Source: Alphaproteobacteria bacterium
GTDB taxonomy: Bacteria > Pseudomonadota > Alphaproteobacteria > Micropepsales > Micropepsaceae
NCBI GenBank assembly: GCA_019245415.1
Contig: JAFARO010000004.1
Location: 1,116,001-1,180,000 of the forward strand
DNA: 64,000 bases
Direction: 5' to 3'
Shown: piece by piece, positions 1 to 8,699 of the stretch
How the letters are laid out: the number at the start of each line of letters is the position of its first letter
Position numbering within the stretch: the first letter of the stretch is position 1
Made by a program: the position numbers and the translations under genes
Notes under the pieces: model-generated
What the model saw: only the letters and a program-made list of their open reading frames with translations
Database searches by the model: none
What the model was told of the DNA's origin: nothing

Positions 1-462
1 TTGCTCGCGCGCTTCGGCTATTGCTTCGTGCAGCCCAAAGGCAGCGGCTATCCCCCGATCGCCAAAGCCCACGAGATCGCGGAGCCTTTCGAAGAGTTCT
101 CGATCGACGGCCCCGCCGGCGCCATTGCGGTGCGGCCGTTCTCTCAGGTGCACGGCCATATCCGCTCGCTCGGCCTGCGCTTCGGGCCGCTCGCCTATTC
201 GAGCGACGTCAATCGCCTGGACGAGGCGGCATTCGACGCGCTGGCGGGTGTCGAATGCTGGATCGTCGACACCTTGCGTTACGACCCGCATCCCAGCCAC
301 GCGCATCTGGCATTGGCGCTGGAATGGATCGCGCGCGTGAAACCCAAACGCGCCATCCTCACCAATCTCCACACCGACCTCGACTACGAGGCGCTCAAGC
401 GCGAGCTCCCCGACGGCGTCGAGCCGGCATATGACGGGATGCGGATAACGCTGGCGCTTTAG
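1..462 (+). CDS. MBL-fold metallo-hydrolase, PhnP-like (5' end cut off)
   Basis: This is the C-terminal part of a metallo-beta-lactamase-fold hydrolase; the open frame runs in from the left edge, so the initial TTG is not a credible start. Visible family features are the HGHIRSLGLRFG segment (residues about 51-62), the YSSDV segment, the DTLRYDPHPSHAHL segment with its metal-binding Asp and His residues (about 90-104), and a closing TNLHTDLDYEAL segment. Together they match the phosphoribosyl cyclic phosphodiesterase / lipoate-biosynthesis-like branch of the superfamily. In many alphaproteobacteria such a gene closes a metG-tatD-MBL operon, which would lie outside the window. Its stop overlaps the stop of the convergent GST gene. 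The substrate is not determinable here. Confidence 0.85.
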   Translation: MLARFGYCFVQPKGSGYPPIAKAHEIAEPFEEFSIDGPAGAIAVRPFSQVHGHIRSLGLRFGPLAYSSDVNRLDEAAFDALAGVECWIVDTLRYDPHPSHAHLALALEWIARVKPKRAILTNLHTDLDYEALKRELPDGVEPAYDGMRITLAL

Positions 463-1055
463 GCAAGCCCCTCCGCGGCCATCGCGGCGCGGACCTTGGG
501 GCGGGCGGCGACTTTGTCGAACCAGGCCTTGAGCGCGGGCGTGACAGGGATGTGCAACCGCGTCGCCCAGAACAGCATGACGAAGAAATAGGCGTCCGCC
601 GCGCTGAAGCTGTTACCCAGCAGGAAAGCATTGCCCTGAAGCGCCTTCTCGACGAAGGCGAATTTCTTTTCGAGGGTCTCGATGGTCTGCTTGCGGGCGT
701 CGCCTTCCGCGCCGCGGAACAAGGGCGTGAAGGTCTTGTGGATCTCGCCGTTGATGTAGGTGAGCCATTCCTGGAGCTTGTAGCGCTCGAAGCTGCCGGC
801 TTTCGGCGCCAGTCCGCTCTCGGGCTTGAGATCGGCGATGTACTGCACGATGGCCGGTCCTTCGGTGAGCAGCCTCGCGTCGTCGAGCACGAGCGCGGGC
901 ACCGCGCCCTTCGGATTGACGGCATAGTAGTCGCTGCCGTCCTCGAGCTTGTGCGCCTTGAGATCGACCTTCTTGAGATCGAGAGCGACGCCGGCCTCTT
1001 CGGCGACGATGTGCGGCGACAGCGAGCAGGCGCCGGGGGTGTAGTAGAGCTTCAT
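459..1055 (-). CDS. Beta-class glutathione S-transferase
   Basis: A 198-residue cytosolic glutathione transferase of the bacterial beta class. The N-terminal thioredoxin fold opens MKLYYTPGACS, placing the characteristic Cys at residue 10. The helical domain has His106-Lys107 (in GEIHKTF), the pair that lines the glutathione site in beta-class enzymes. Length fits the family (about 200). It is the last gene of the coaBC-dut-rrf2-cysK-gst run and lies 3 bases downstream of cysK, so it is probably co-transcribed with a cysteine-making gene, cysteine being a precursor of glutathione. The substrate is unknown; detoxification or a peroxidase role are both possible. Confidence 0.92.
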   Translation of the reverse strand: MKLYYTPGACSLSPHIVAEEAGVALDLKKVDLKAHKLEDGSDYYAVNPKGAVPALVLDDARLLTEGPAIVQYIADLKPESGLAPKAGSFERYKLQEWLTYINGEIHKTFTPLFRGAEGDARKQTIETLEKKFAFVEKALQGNAFLLGNSFSAADAYFFVMLFWATRLHIPVTPALKAWFDKVAARPKVRAAMAAEGLA

Positions 1056-1058
1056 GAT

Positions 1059-2018
<960 letters not shown>

Positions 2019-2075
2019 GGGACACTCCTTAGAAAACGATTGTCACAGCCCGCCGATTCGGGCGCGATGCAAAGC

Positions 2076-2528
2076 TCATATCGTGAAATCCGCAGCAGCG
2101 GCGCCGCCGCAATCAACGCCCGCGGCACGCGCGCGCGCGCAGAGATCCTCGATGGAGATGGCGTCGAGCTTGGCCATGACTTCCTCCTGCAGCGAGGCGA
2201 TGAGGGGGGTGACGATCTGCGTGCCGAGCGCCGAATGCGGCACCGGATTCTCGCCGTCCTCGTCAAGGCTCTCGGCGACGCGCACGACTTCGCCCACCGT
2301 GATGCGCCGGCGCTCCTTGGCCAGGCGATAGCCGCCGCGCGGGCCGCGCACGCCCCTGAGAACGCCGGCGCGCACGAGTTGCTGCATGACCTGCTCGAGA
2401 TAGCGCTGCGGCACGCCCTGGCGCGCCGTGATCTCCTTGGCCTGCACCGGCTCGGGACGCCCGTTGAAGGCGATGTCGATCACCGCTTCCAGCGCGAGCA
2501 GGGTCTTGCGCGACAGCTTCAGCATCAC
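2076..2528 (-). CDS. Rrf2-family transcriptional regulator (no Fe-S cysteine triad)
   Basis: A 150-residue winged-helix regulator of the Rrf2 family. The N-terminal half (residues 3-82) has the family signature: helix-turn-helix around the ARQGVPQRYLEQVMQQL segment and the GVRGPRGGYRLAK wing. The three clustered cysteines that bind [2Fe-2S] in IscR are absent; only two cysteines occur, near the C-terminus (DLCARARAAGVDCGG). It is therefore more likely a CymR-like sulfur or cysteine regulator than an IscR, an inference strengthened by cysK being the next gene. Its ATG overlaps the dut stop codon by four bases, so it is translationally coupled to dut. Confidence 0.9.
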   Translation of the reverse strand: MMLKLSRKTLLALEAVIDIAFNGRPEPVQAKEITARQGVPQRYLEQVMQQLVRAGVLRGVRGPRGGYRLAKERRRITVGEVVRVAESLDEDGENPVPHSALGTQIVTPLIASLQEEVMAKLDAISIEDLCARARAAGVDCGGAAAADFTI

Positions 2529-2974
2529 GCGCCTCCCGGGCCCGTGGAGCCGAAGCCGCCTTCGCCGCGCTTGGTGTCGGGCAGCTCTTCGACGGCCACG
2601 ACGTTGGCGCGCTTGACGCGGGCGATGACGAGCTGCGCGATCTTCATCCCGCGCGTCACGGTGAAAGTCGTTTCGCCGTGGTTGACGAGGATGGCTTTGA
2701 CCTCGCCGCGATAGTCGCTGTCGATGGTGCCCGGCGCATTCAGCACGGTGATGCCGTGATGGAGCGCCAGCCCCGAGCGCGGCCGGACCTGCGCCTCGTA
2801 CTTGTCCGACATGGCGATGGCGATGCCGCAGGGAATAGCCGCGCGTGCGCCCGGCGCGAGCTTGATGTCGCTGCTGATCGCCGCCAGAAGGTCCAGGCCG
2901 GCGGACCCTTCGGTAGCGTAGGAGGGCAGCGGCAAATCGCGTGCATGGGGTAGTCTCAGGACGGAAAGGTTCAT
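2525..2974 (-). CDS. dut: dUTP diphosphatase (dUTPase)
   Basis: A 149-residue trimeric dUTPase that hydrolyses dUTP to dUMP, keeping uracil out of DNA and feeding thymidylate synthesis. Canonical motifs are present: RSGLALHHG (66-74), the uracil/deoxyribose site NAPGTIDSDYRGE (79-91, with the catalytic Asp), and the C-terminal arm GGFGSTG (139-145) that closes over the nucleotide. The frame stays open further upstream, but the ATG at 2974 gives the normal N-terminus and overlaps the coaBC stop by four bases. The coaBC-dut order is widespread in proteobacteria. Confidence 0.96.
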   Translation of the reverse strand: MNLSVLRLPHARDLPLPSYATEGSAGLDLLAAISSDIKLAPGARAAIPCGIAIAMSDKYEAQVRPRSGLALHHGITVLNAPGTIDSDYRGEVKAILVNHGETTFTVTRGMKIAQLVIARVKRANVVAVEELPDTKRGEGGFGSTGPGGA

Positions 2975-4170
2975 GCCGCGCTCGTCTTCAAGGCTTGCGC
3001 GATCCGCGCCGCCAGCCGCCGGCCGACTTCGCCCTTGTCCAGCTCCGGCCAGTTCTCGACGCCCTTCGCCGTGATCAGATGCACGGTGTTGTTGGCTCCG
3101 CCCATGACGCCCGTGACGGGGCTGACATCGTTGGCGACGATCCAGTCGCAGCCCTTGGCGAGCCGTTTCTCCTGCGCATGCGCGATGACGTTCTCGGTCT
3201 CCGCCGCGAAGCCGACGACCAGCGATGGACGCTGCGCGCCCTGCGACAGCGTTCGCAGGATGTCGGGATTGGCGGTGAGCTTGAGCGCGCTGTGCGCGGC
3301 GTTCTTCTTGATCTTCTGGTTCGCCATCGCTTCGGGGCGCCAGTCGGCGACCGCCGCCGCGCACACCGCGACGTCCACCGGCAGCGCCGATTCGCAGGCC
3401 GCGAGCATCTCGCGCGCCGTCTCGACCTGGACGAGCTTCACCCGCGGCGGCGCCGCGATGGCGACCGGTCCGGAGACCAGCATGGTGTCGGCGCCCGCTT
3501 CTGCGAGCGCGCCGGCGATCGCATAGCCCTGCCGGCCGGAGGAGCGGTTGGCGATGTAGCGCACGGGATCGAGCGGCTCATGCGTCGGCCCTGCCGTGAC
3601 GAGCGCGCTCATGCCGGCGAGAGGACCAGGAGCCGCGAGCAAAGTCTCGATGGCGGCGACGATCTCATCCGGCTCGGCCATGCGGCCCGGACCGAACTCG
3701 CCGCAGGCCATCTCGCCCTCATTGGGTCCCACGAAAGCGACGCCGTCGCGCTCGAGCGTCGCGCGATTGCGCTGCGTCGCGGGGCTGTTCCACATCCGCA
3801 CGTTCATCGCCGGTGCCATCAGCACCGGCTTGTCAGTGGCGAGAAGCGCGGTGGAGGCGAGGTCGTTGGCATGGCCTCCTGCCATTTTCGCCATCAGGTC
3901 GGCAGTGGCGGGCGCCAACACCACGAGATCGGCGGCGCGCGAGAGCTGAATGTGCCCCATCTCGGATTCGTCGGTGAGGCTGAAGAGGTCCTGGAAAACC
4001 CTCTCGCCCGAGAGCGCGGCAAGGGAGAGCGGCGTCACGAACTCGGCGCCCGCCTTGGTCAGGATCGCGCGCACCGTGTGGCCGCGCTCTTTCAGGCGGC
4101 GGATCAGCTCAAGGGACTTGTAGGCCGCGATGCCGCCGCCGATGATGAGCAATATCCGATTGCCGTGCAT
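2971..4170 (-). CDS. coaBC: Bifunctional phosphopantothenoylcysteine decarboxylase / phosphopantothenate-cysteine ligase
   Basis: A 399-residue bifunctional enzyme catalysing two steps of coenzyme A synthesis. The N-terminal flavoprotein half (CoaC, about 1-185) shows the catalytic His73 in MGHIQLS, the PAMN motif (120-123) and the active-site cysteine of the ACG motif (Cys156). The C-terminal CoaB half begins near the GPTHEPLDPVRYIANRSSG segment and contains the NQKIKK lysine motif that contacts CTP/acyl-cytidylate. Length is normal. It heads the minus-strand operon coaBC-dut-rrf2-cysK-gst; the divergent gene at 4254 lies about 80 bases away, so promoters for both probably sit at 4171-4253. 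Confidence 0.96.
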   Translation of the reverse strand: MHGNRILLIIGGGIAAYKSLELIRRLKERGHTVRAILTKAGAEFVTPLSLAALSGERVFQDLFSLTDESEMGHIQLSRAADLVVLAPATADLMAKMAGGHANDLASTALLATDKPVLMAPAMNVRMWNSPATQRNRATLERDGVAFVGPNEGEMACGEFGPGRMAEPDEIVAAIETLLAAPGPLAGMSALVTAGPTHEPLDPVRYIANRSSGRQGYAIAGALAEAGADTMLVSGPVAIAAPPRVKLVQVETAREMLAACESALPVDVAVCAAAVADWRPEAMANQKIKKNAAHSALKLTANPDILRTLSQGAQRPSLVVGFAAETENVIAHAQEKRLAKGCDWIVANDVSPVTGVMGGANNTVHLITAKGVENWPELDKGEVGRRLAARIAQALKTSAA

Positions 4171-4253
4171 GGGCTGAAAATACCTCGGGACGGCCGGGAT
4201 ATAAAGGGAATAACGGACGTGAGCTGTGGTTCGAGGTCAGGGGAGCTAATGGC

Positions 4254-6119
4254 ATGAATATCCAGGTGAAATCGGACGGGCAGCCGCCCTTCAAGCCGCT
4301 CCCGATGAAGCCGCCGGCGATCGAGACGGTGCGCCGACCCGATGGGACCGTCTATCTGAGCTCCCGCCATCCCCTCGGCGAGATGCATCGTTCCATCGCC
4401 CATTTGTTCGAGGATCGCGCGCGCAAGCATCCTGAGCGGAAATTCATCGCCGAGCGCACCCCGCTGCCCGGCGGCGGGACCGGCGATTGGCGGTTCATCT
4501 CCTATGGCGAGATGAACGCCCGCGCCGATGCCATCGCGCAGGCGCTGCTCGACCGCGGCCTGGGGCCGGAGGCGCCGCTGATGGTGCTGTCGGGAAACTC
4601 GATCGCCCATGCCTCGATGATGCTGGGCGCGATGAAGGCGCGCGTGCCGGTGGCGCCGGTTTCGGTCGCCTATTCGCTGATGTCCGGCGATCACGGCAAG
4701 CTGCGCCACGTCTTCGCCACCGCGAAGCCGAAAATGATCTTCGCCGAGCAGGGGCCGATGTATGCGCGCGCGCTGGCCGCGCTTGCGCTCGACGGCGTCG
4801 AGGTGGTGAGCGTCCTGCCGGTGCCCGATCGGGACGCGACTGCCTATGCGGCTCTGCTCGAGACCGATCCCGGTTCCGCGGTCGCAGCCTCGATGGCGCG
4901 GATCAATCACGACACGGTGGCGAAGTATCTTTTCACATCGGGCTCGACCGGCATGCCCAAGGGCGTCATCCAGACCCATCGCATGATGTGCGCGGTGGTC
5001 GCCGCGCAGGAGGCGCTGCGCACCGAGGCTGCAGATCCGGACGAAATTCCGCAGAGCCTGGAATGGATGCCGTGGAACCACATCTCGGCCGGCAATATCG
5101 GCTTCAACAATGCGCTGAACGCGGGCGGCACGATCTATCTCGATGCCGGCAAGCCGCTGCCCGGAATGTTCGAGGAGACCATCCGCAATCTGCGCGAGAT
5201 CCAGCCGCTGGGCTTCGGCTCCGCGCCGATCGCCTTCGGCTGGCTCGCCGACGCGATGGAGCGCGATGCGTCTCTGCGCGATCATTTCTTCGCCAGGATG
5301 CGAATGGTCGGCTATGGCGGCGCGACCTTGAGCCAGGACATCTATGAGCGCATACAGGCGCTCTCCATCGCGGCCACCGGCGCGCGCATCCCCTTCACCA
5401 CCATGTACGGCGCGACGGAGACGCAAGGCGTCACCGTCGTGCATTGGCTCACCGACCGCGTCGGGCTGATCGGCCTGCCGCTGCCCGGCATCACGCTCAA
5501 GCTGGTCCCCAACGGCAGCAAGGTCGAAGTGCGCGTCAAAGGTCCGACGGTGACGCCGGGCTATCTGGCGCGCCCCGACCTGACTGGGGCCGCGTTCGAC
5601 GACGAGGGCTATTACGCGCTCGGCGACGCGGCGAAGTTCGTCGACGAGAGCGATCCGAACAAGGGCTTGGTGTTCGACGGCCGCGTGACCGAGGACTTCA
5701 AGCTCGACAGCGGCACCTGGGTCAGCGTCGGCACCTTGCGCGCCCATGCGGTCGCGGCGGCCTCGCCCGCGATCTTCGACTGCGTTGTCTGCGGACAGGA
5801 CAAGCCGTTCGTAGCCCTGCTCGCCTGGCCGAACATCCAGGCGGCGATCGCGTTGACGGGAAAGAACAAGATCGACGAGGTCCTCGCCGATCCCAAACTG
5901 CGCGATTTTGTCCGCGATAAGTTCGCCGCCCACAACGCGGCGCAGCCCGGCTCGTCGTCGCGCGTCCGCCGCGTGCTGCTGATGGCCGAGCCGCCCTCCA
6001 TCGACGGCCACGAGATCACCGACAAGGGCTATGTCAACCAGCGCGCCACGCTCGAGCGGCGCAAGGCGCTGGTCGATGCGCTCTATGCCGGCGGGCCCGA
6101 GGTCATCGAGATCCCGTGA
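4254..6119 (+). CDS. Feruloyl-CoA-synthase-like acyl-adenylate ligase
   Basis: A 621-residue member of the ANL (acyl-CoA synthetase) superfamily that would activate a carboxylic acid with ATP and join it to CoA. The AMP-binding loop TSGSTGMPKG lies at about residues 228-237, followed by the YGATET motif and the late LxxGTWVSVG/hinge region. The overall arrangement, including the extended N-terminus (KPPAIETVRRPDG), resembles feruloyl-CoA synthases. The start ATG at 4254 is preceded by GGGAGC at 4241. No feruloyl-CoA hydratase-lyase or vanillin dehydrogenase is adjacent, so a role in lignin-aromatic catabolism is only suggested by similarity; another aryl or fatty acid is possible. Confidence 0.8.
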   Translation: MNIQVKSDGQPPFKPLPMKPPAIETVRRPDGTVYLSSRHPLGEMHRSIAHLFEDRARKHPERKFIAERTPLPGGGTGDWRFISYGEMNARADAIAQALLDRGLGPEAPLMVLSGNSIAHASMMLGAMKARVPVAPVSVAYSLMSGDHGKLRHVFATAKPKMIFAEQGPMYARALAALALDGVEVVSVLPVPDRDATAYAALLETDPGSAVAASMARINHDTVAKYLFTSGSTGMPKGVIQTHRMMCAVVAAQEALRTEAADPDEIPQSLEWMPWNHISAGNIGFNNALNAGGTIYLDAGKPLPGMFEETIRNLREIQPLGFGSAPIAFGWLADAMERDASLRDHFFARMRMVGYGGATLSQDIYERIQALSIAATGARIPFTTMYGATETQGVTVVHWLTDRVGLIGLPLPGITLKLVPNGSKVEVRVKGPTVTPGYLARPDLTGAAFDDEGYYALGDAAKFVDESDPNKGLVFDGRVTEDFKLDSGTWVSVGTLRAHAVAAASPAIFDCVVCGQDKPFVALLAWPNIQAAIALTGKNKIDEVLADPKLRDFVRDKFAAHNAAQPGSSSRVRRVLLMAEPPSIDGHEITDKGYVNQRATLERRKALVDALYAGGPEVIEIP

Positions 6120-6162
6120 GCCGTTAACGGCGCGCTTACCTTGTCCTGCTCTACTGGCGCGC

Positions 6163-6375
6163 ATGGAGCTGAACGCCACCGATCTCTGCCGTCTGGCCGC
6201 CGACCTCGCCTTGGAGCATGGCGACGCGGCGCAGGGTTACGCGCGCCGCGCGATCGTCTGCTTCGAAGCGCAAGGCAGCGCCGACCGCGCGCGGCTCTGG
6301 TTCGCGCTTTCCGTCCTCCTCGACGACATCGCGCTGAAGCGCCTCGATCCCGACTGCGCGATCGTCATCCACTAG
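6163..6375 (+). CDS. Small conserved-looking hypothetical protein (70 aa)
   Basis: A 70-residue acidic, helical protein (MELNATDLCRLAADLALEHG at the N-terminus) with no recognised domain. The same frame is open further upstream into the ligase gene, but the ATG at 6163 gives a compact product that clears the preceding stop by 43 bases. The composition (Ala, Leu, Asp, Arg; two Cys) and the low share of rare codons look coding. The spacing of hydrophobics suggests two or three short helices. It sits alone between the ligase and a block of palindromic repeats. Function unknown. Confidence 0.6.
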   Translation: MELNATDLCRLAADLALEHGDAAQGYARRAIVCFEAQGSADRARLWFALSVLLDDIALKRLDPDCAIVIH

Positions 6376-6384
6376 TAGGGCGCC

Positions 6385-6508
6385 GTCATCCTTCGAGGCT
6401 CCCCCGGCTGTCGCCGGGCTCGCACCTCAGGATGACGTTCTTCAATGACGGTATAGAACCAGGCCGCGTCACCCTGAGGTGCGAGCGCAGCGAGCCTCGA
6501 AGGGCGAC
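6385..6508. repeat. Family A palindromic repeats (two copies)
   Basis: Two imperfect palindromes of one dispersed family. The first (6385-6437) runs from GTCATCCTTCGAGGCT to CACCTCAGGATGACG. The second (6468-6508) runs from GTCACCCTGAGGTGCGAGC to GAGCCTCGAAGGGCGACG. The two arms are complementary, so RNA from either strand would fold. The same units recur at 8447, 33176, 37333 and 63817. They separate the 70-aa gene from the esterase pair; no gene is seen in 6376-6579. Confidence 0.85.
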
Positions 6509-6579
6509 GCGTTTCCCAGCCTTGCGCCGCCGGCGGCGTTGCGTCCAAACTCCTCGCGCAGCTTCATGCGAAGAGATTC

Positions 6580-7512
6580 ATGCCGCTCGATCCCGTGTTG
6601 AAGGCCTTCCTCGATCAGATGGGGCAGGTGCCCGGACCCAAATTGTTCGAGCTCCCGCCGGCGGACGGCCGGGCGATGTTCGTTGCCATGATGCAGATGA
6701 TCGGGCCCAAGGATGTGCCCATCGGCAGCGTGAAGGAGCTGCGCGCCGGCAGCGTCGCGTTGCGGATGTACACCCCGGTCGACCCCGGCAGGACTCCGCC
6801 AGGCGCGCTGGTCTATTTTCACGGTGGCGGCTTCGTGATCGGCGATCTGGAGACCCACGACGCAATTTGCCGCCAGTTTGCCAATGACGGCGGCTTCGCG
6901 GTCATCGCGGTCGACTACCGTCTGGCGCCCGAGCACAAATTTCCCGCCGCGGTGGACGATGCGCTCTCGGCCATCGACTGGATCGCGGCCCATGCGGGCG
7001 AAATCGGCATCGACGCCGGCCGCATCGCCGTCGGCGGCGACAGCGCGGGCGGTGCGCTCGCGGCCGTGGTGGCGCAACAGGCCAAGCTTCGCGGCCATCC
7101 GCGCATCGCCTTCCAGATGCTGCTGTTCCCGGTGACGCAGATCGGCGAGCACACGGCTTCGCGCAAGGAGTTCGCCACCGGCTATTTCCTCGACGGCGAG
7201 AGCCTGGACTGGTTCTTCGCACATTATCTCCCGTCGTCGCCGGATCTGCGCGATGCGCGCATCTCGCCGCTCCATGCCGCGGACTTCAGGGGACTGCCGC
7301 CGGCCTATGTGATGCTGGGCGGCTTCGATCCGCTGCACGACGAGGGGCTCGCCTATGCGCGCAAGCTCCAGGACGCCGGCGTCGCGGTGGAGATCGCCGA
7401 CTATTCCGATCACGTGCACTGTTTCATCTACATGCAGGCGGTCTTGCCGCAGGCGCGCGCGGCGGTGACGGCGGCGGCGAAGGCGGTGGCCAAAGGCCTG
7501 GAAGCCCGCTGA
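6580..7512 (+). CDS. HSL-family alpha/beta hydrolase (esterase), first of a tandem pair
   Basis: A 310-residue carboxylesterase of the hormone-sensitive-lipase (bacterial family IV) type. The oxyanion motif HGGG is at residues 81-84, the nucleophile Ser155 in GGDSAGG, the acid Asp250 in GGFDPLHDEG and the base His280 in SDHVHCF. There is no signal peptide, so it should be cytosolic and act on short- or medium-chain esters. It overlaps the next gene, a paralogue of identical length, by one base (TGATG), so the two are translated together and arose by duplication. The in vivo substrate is unknown. Confidence 0.92.
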   Translation: MPLDPVLKAFLDQMGQVPGPKLFELPPADGRAMFVAMMQMIGPKDVPIGSVKELRAGSVALRMYTPVDPGRTPPGALVYFHGGGFVIGDLETHDAICRQFANDGGFAVIAVDYRLAPEHKFPAAVDDALSAIDWIAAHAGEIGIDAGRIAVGGDSAGGALAAVVAQQAKLRGHPRIAFQMLLFPVTQIGEHTASRKEFATGYFLDGESLDWFFAHYLPSSPDLRDARISPLHAADFRGLPPAYVMLGGFDPLHDEGLAYARKLQDAGVAVEIADYSDHVHCFIYMQAVLPQARAAVTAAAKAVAKGLEAR

Positions 7513-8444
7513 TGGCGCTCGACGTCAGCGTCCGCGCGTTGCTGGACCAGATGAAAGCGGCCGCGCTGCCCAAGCTCTGGGAACTCGGGCCGCAGGCGGC
7601 GCGCGCCGCGATGCGCTCGCGCCTGTTGGGCGGCAAGGACACGCCGATCGGAGGGATCGAGAACCGCTCGGTGCCCGGACCTGCGCAGGCCATTCCGGTG
7701 CGCGTCTACACGCCCATCGGCGCCGAGGGTCCGTTGCCGGGATTCATTTTTTTCCACGGTGGCGGCTTCGTGATCGGCGATCTCGAGACGCATGACGATC
7801 TCTGCCGCACGCTTGCCAATGGCAGCATGTGCCGCGTGGTGTCGGTGGATTATCGCCTGGCGCCGGAGTGTCCGTTCCCCGCAGCCGTCGAGGATTGCTG
7901 GGCGGCGACGCAGTGGATTTGCGCGCATGCGGACGATTTCGGCATCGCGGGCCCCATCGCCATCGGCGGCGACAGCGCCGGGGGCAATCTCGCCGCGGTG
8001 GTGACGCAGCTCGCCCGGGCGAACGGACCCGACCTCGCGTTCCAGCTCCTCATCTATCCGGTGACGCAGTTGGGCGGCCCGGACACGCCGTCGATGAAGC
8101 AAAATGCCAAGGGCTACTTTCTGGAGCGCGACTCGATGCGCTGGTTCACGCGGCTGTACTGCCCCGACGCTTCGCGTCTCGGCGATCCGCGGCTGTCGCC
8201 GCTGCTGGCGCCCGATCTGTCCGGCCTGCCGCCGGCCTATGTGGTGACCGCCGGTTTCGATCCGCTGCGCGACGAGGGCAAAGCCTATGCCGACAAGCTC
8301 GACGCCGCGGGCGTGCCGGTGACGTATGTCAATTATCCGGGCATGGTGCACGGCTTCTTCAGTATGCGCGGCCTGGTGCCGAAAGCGCGCGAAGCCATCG
8401 CCGCCGCCGCCGCCGCGGTGCATGCCGGCGTTACAGCGGAGTAA
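7512..8444 (+). CDS. HSL-family alpha/beta hydrolase (esterase), second of a tandem pair
   Basis: A 310-residue paralogue of the preceding esterase with the same catalytic layout: HGGG at 82-85, Ser155 in GGDSAGG, Asp250 in AGFDPLRDEG and His280 in MVHGFF. The sequences align nearly end to end (for example both have LLDQM near the N-terminus and a GDLETHDDLC-like segment after HGGG) but have diverged considerably in between. This points to an old tandem duplication with probable divergence of substrate. The ATG lies inside TGATG, overlapping the stop of the first copy. Confidence 0.92.
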   Translation: MALDVSVRALLDQMKAAALPKLWELGPQAARAAMRSRLLGGKDTPIGGIENRSVPGPAQAIPVRVYTPIGAEGPLPGFIFFHGGGFVIGDLETHDDLCRTLANGSMCRVVSVDYRLAPECPFPAAVEDCWAATQWICAHADDFGIAGPIAIGGDSAGGNLAAVVTQLARANGPDLAFQLLIYPVTQLGGPDTPSMKQNAKGYFLERDSMRWFTRLYCPDASRLGDPRLSPLLAPDLSGLPPAYVVTAGFDPLRDEGKAYADKLDAAGVPVTYVNYPGMVHGFFSMRGLVPKAREAIAAAAAAVHAGVTAE

Positions 8445-8446
8445 CG

Positions 8447-8692
8447 CGTCGCCCTTCGAGGCCCGTCTGCGGCCGGCACCTCAGGGTGACGCTCCCGCTC
8501 TGGCCAGATCATCATCCGAGGCGCGAGCCCAAAAAGGCGAGCCGCGCCCCAGGGTGACGCTGCCGCTCTGGTCAGATCATCATCCCGAGGTGCGAGCCCA
8601 AAAAGGCGAGCCGCGCCTCAGGGTGACGCTGCCGCTATAACCGATCGTCATCCTGAGGTGCGAGCCCGAAGGGCGAGCCTCGAAGGATGACG
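8447..8692. repeat. Family A repeats including a tandem array
   Basis: A 246-base noncoding block between two convergent genes made of family A units. Two nearly identical copies of about 67 bases stand in tandem (about 8501-8567 and 8568-8635); each contains GCGAGCCCAAAAAGGCGAGC flanked by arms ending CAGGGTGACGCTGCC. They are followed by a more standard unit (GTCATCCTGAGGTGCGAGC to GAGCCTCGAAGGATGACG, 8647-8692). Local duplication of one unit is the simplest explanation. The palindromes could terminate transcription from both convergent sides. Confidence 0.85.
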
Positions 8693-8699
8693 GCTGGGT

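Noticed and set aside
2076..2528. Calling the Rrf2 regulator IscR
   Set aside because: The three-cysteine cluster needed for the Fe-S centre is missing and no isc/suf genes are adjacent.
4104..6179. A 691-codon minus-strand open frame opposite the feruloyl-CoA-synthase-like gene
   Set aside because: It is a GC-rich antisense shadow: low-complexity Arg/Ala/Gly/His-rich translation with no domain, lying on a gene with clear motifs.
8501..8635. CRISPR-like tandem repeats
   Set aside because: Only two copies of about 67 bases standing directly head to tail, palindromic inside, without unique spacers or cas genes.
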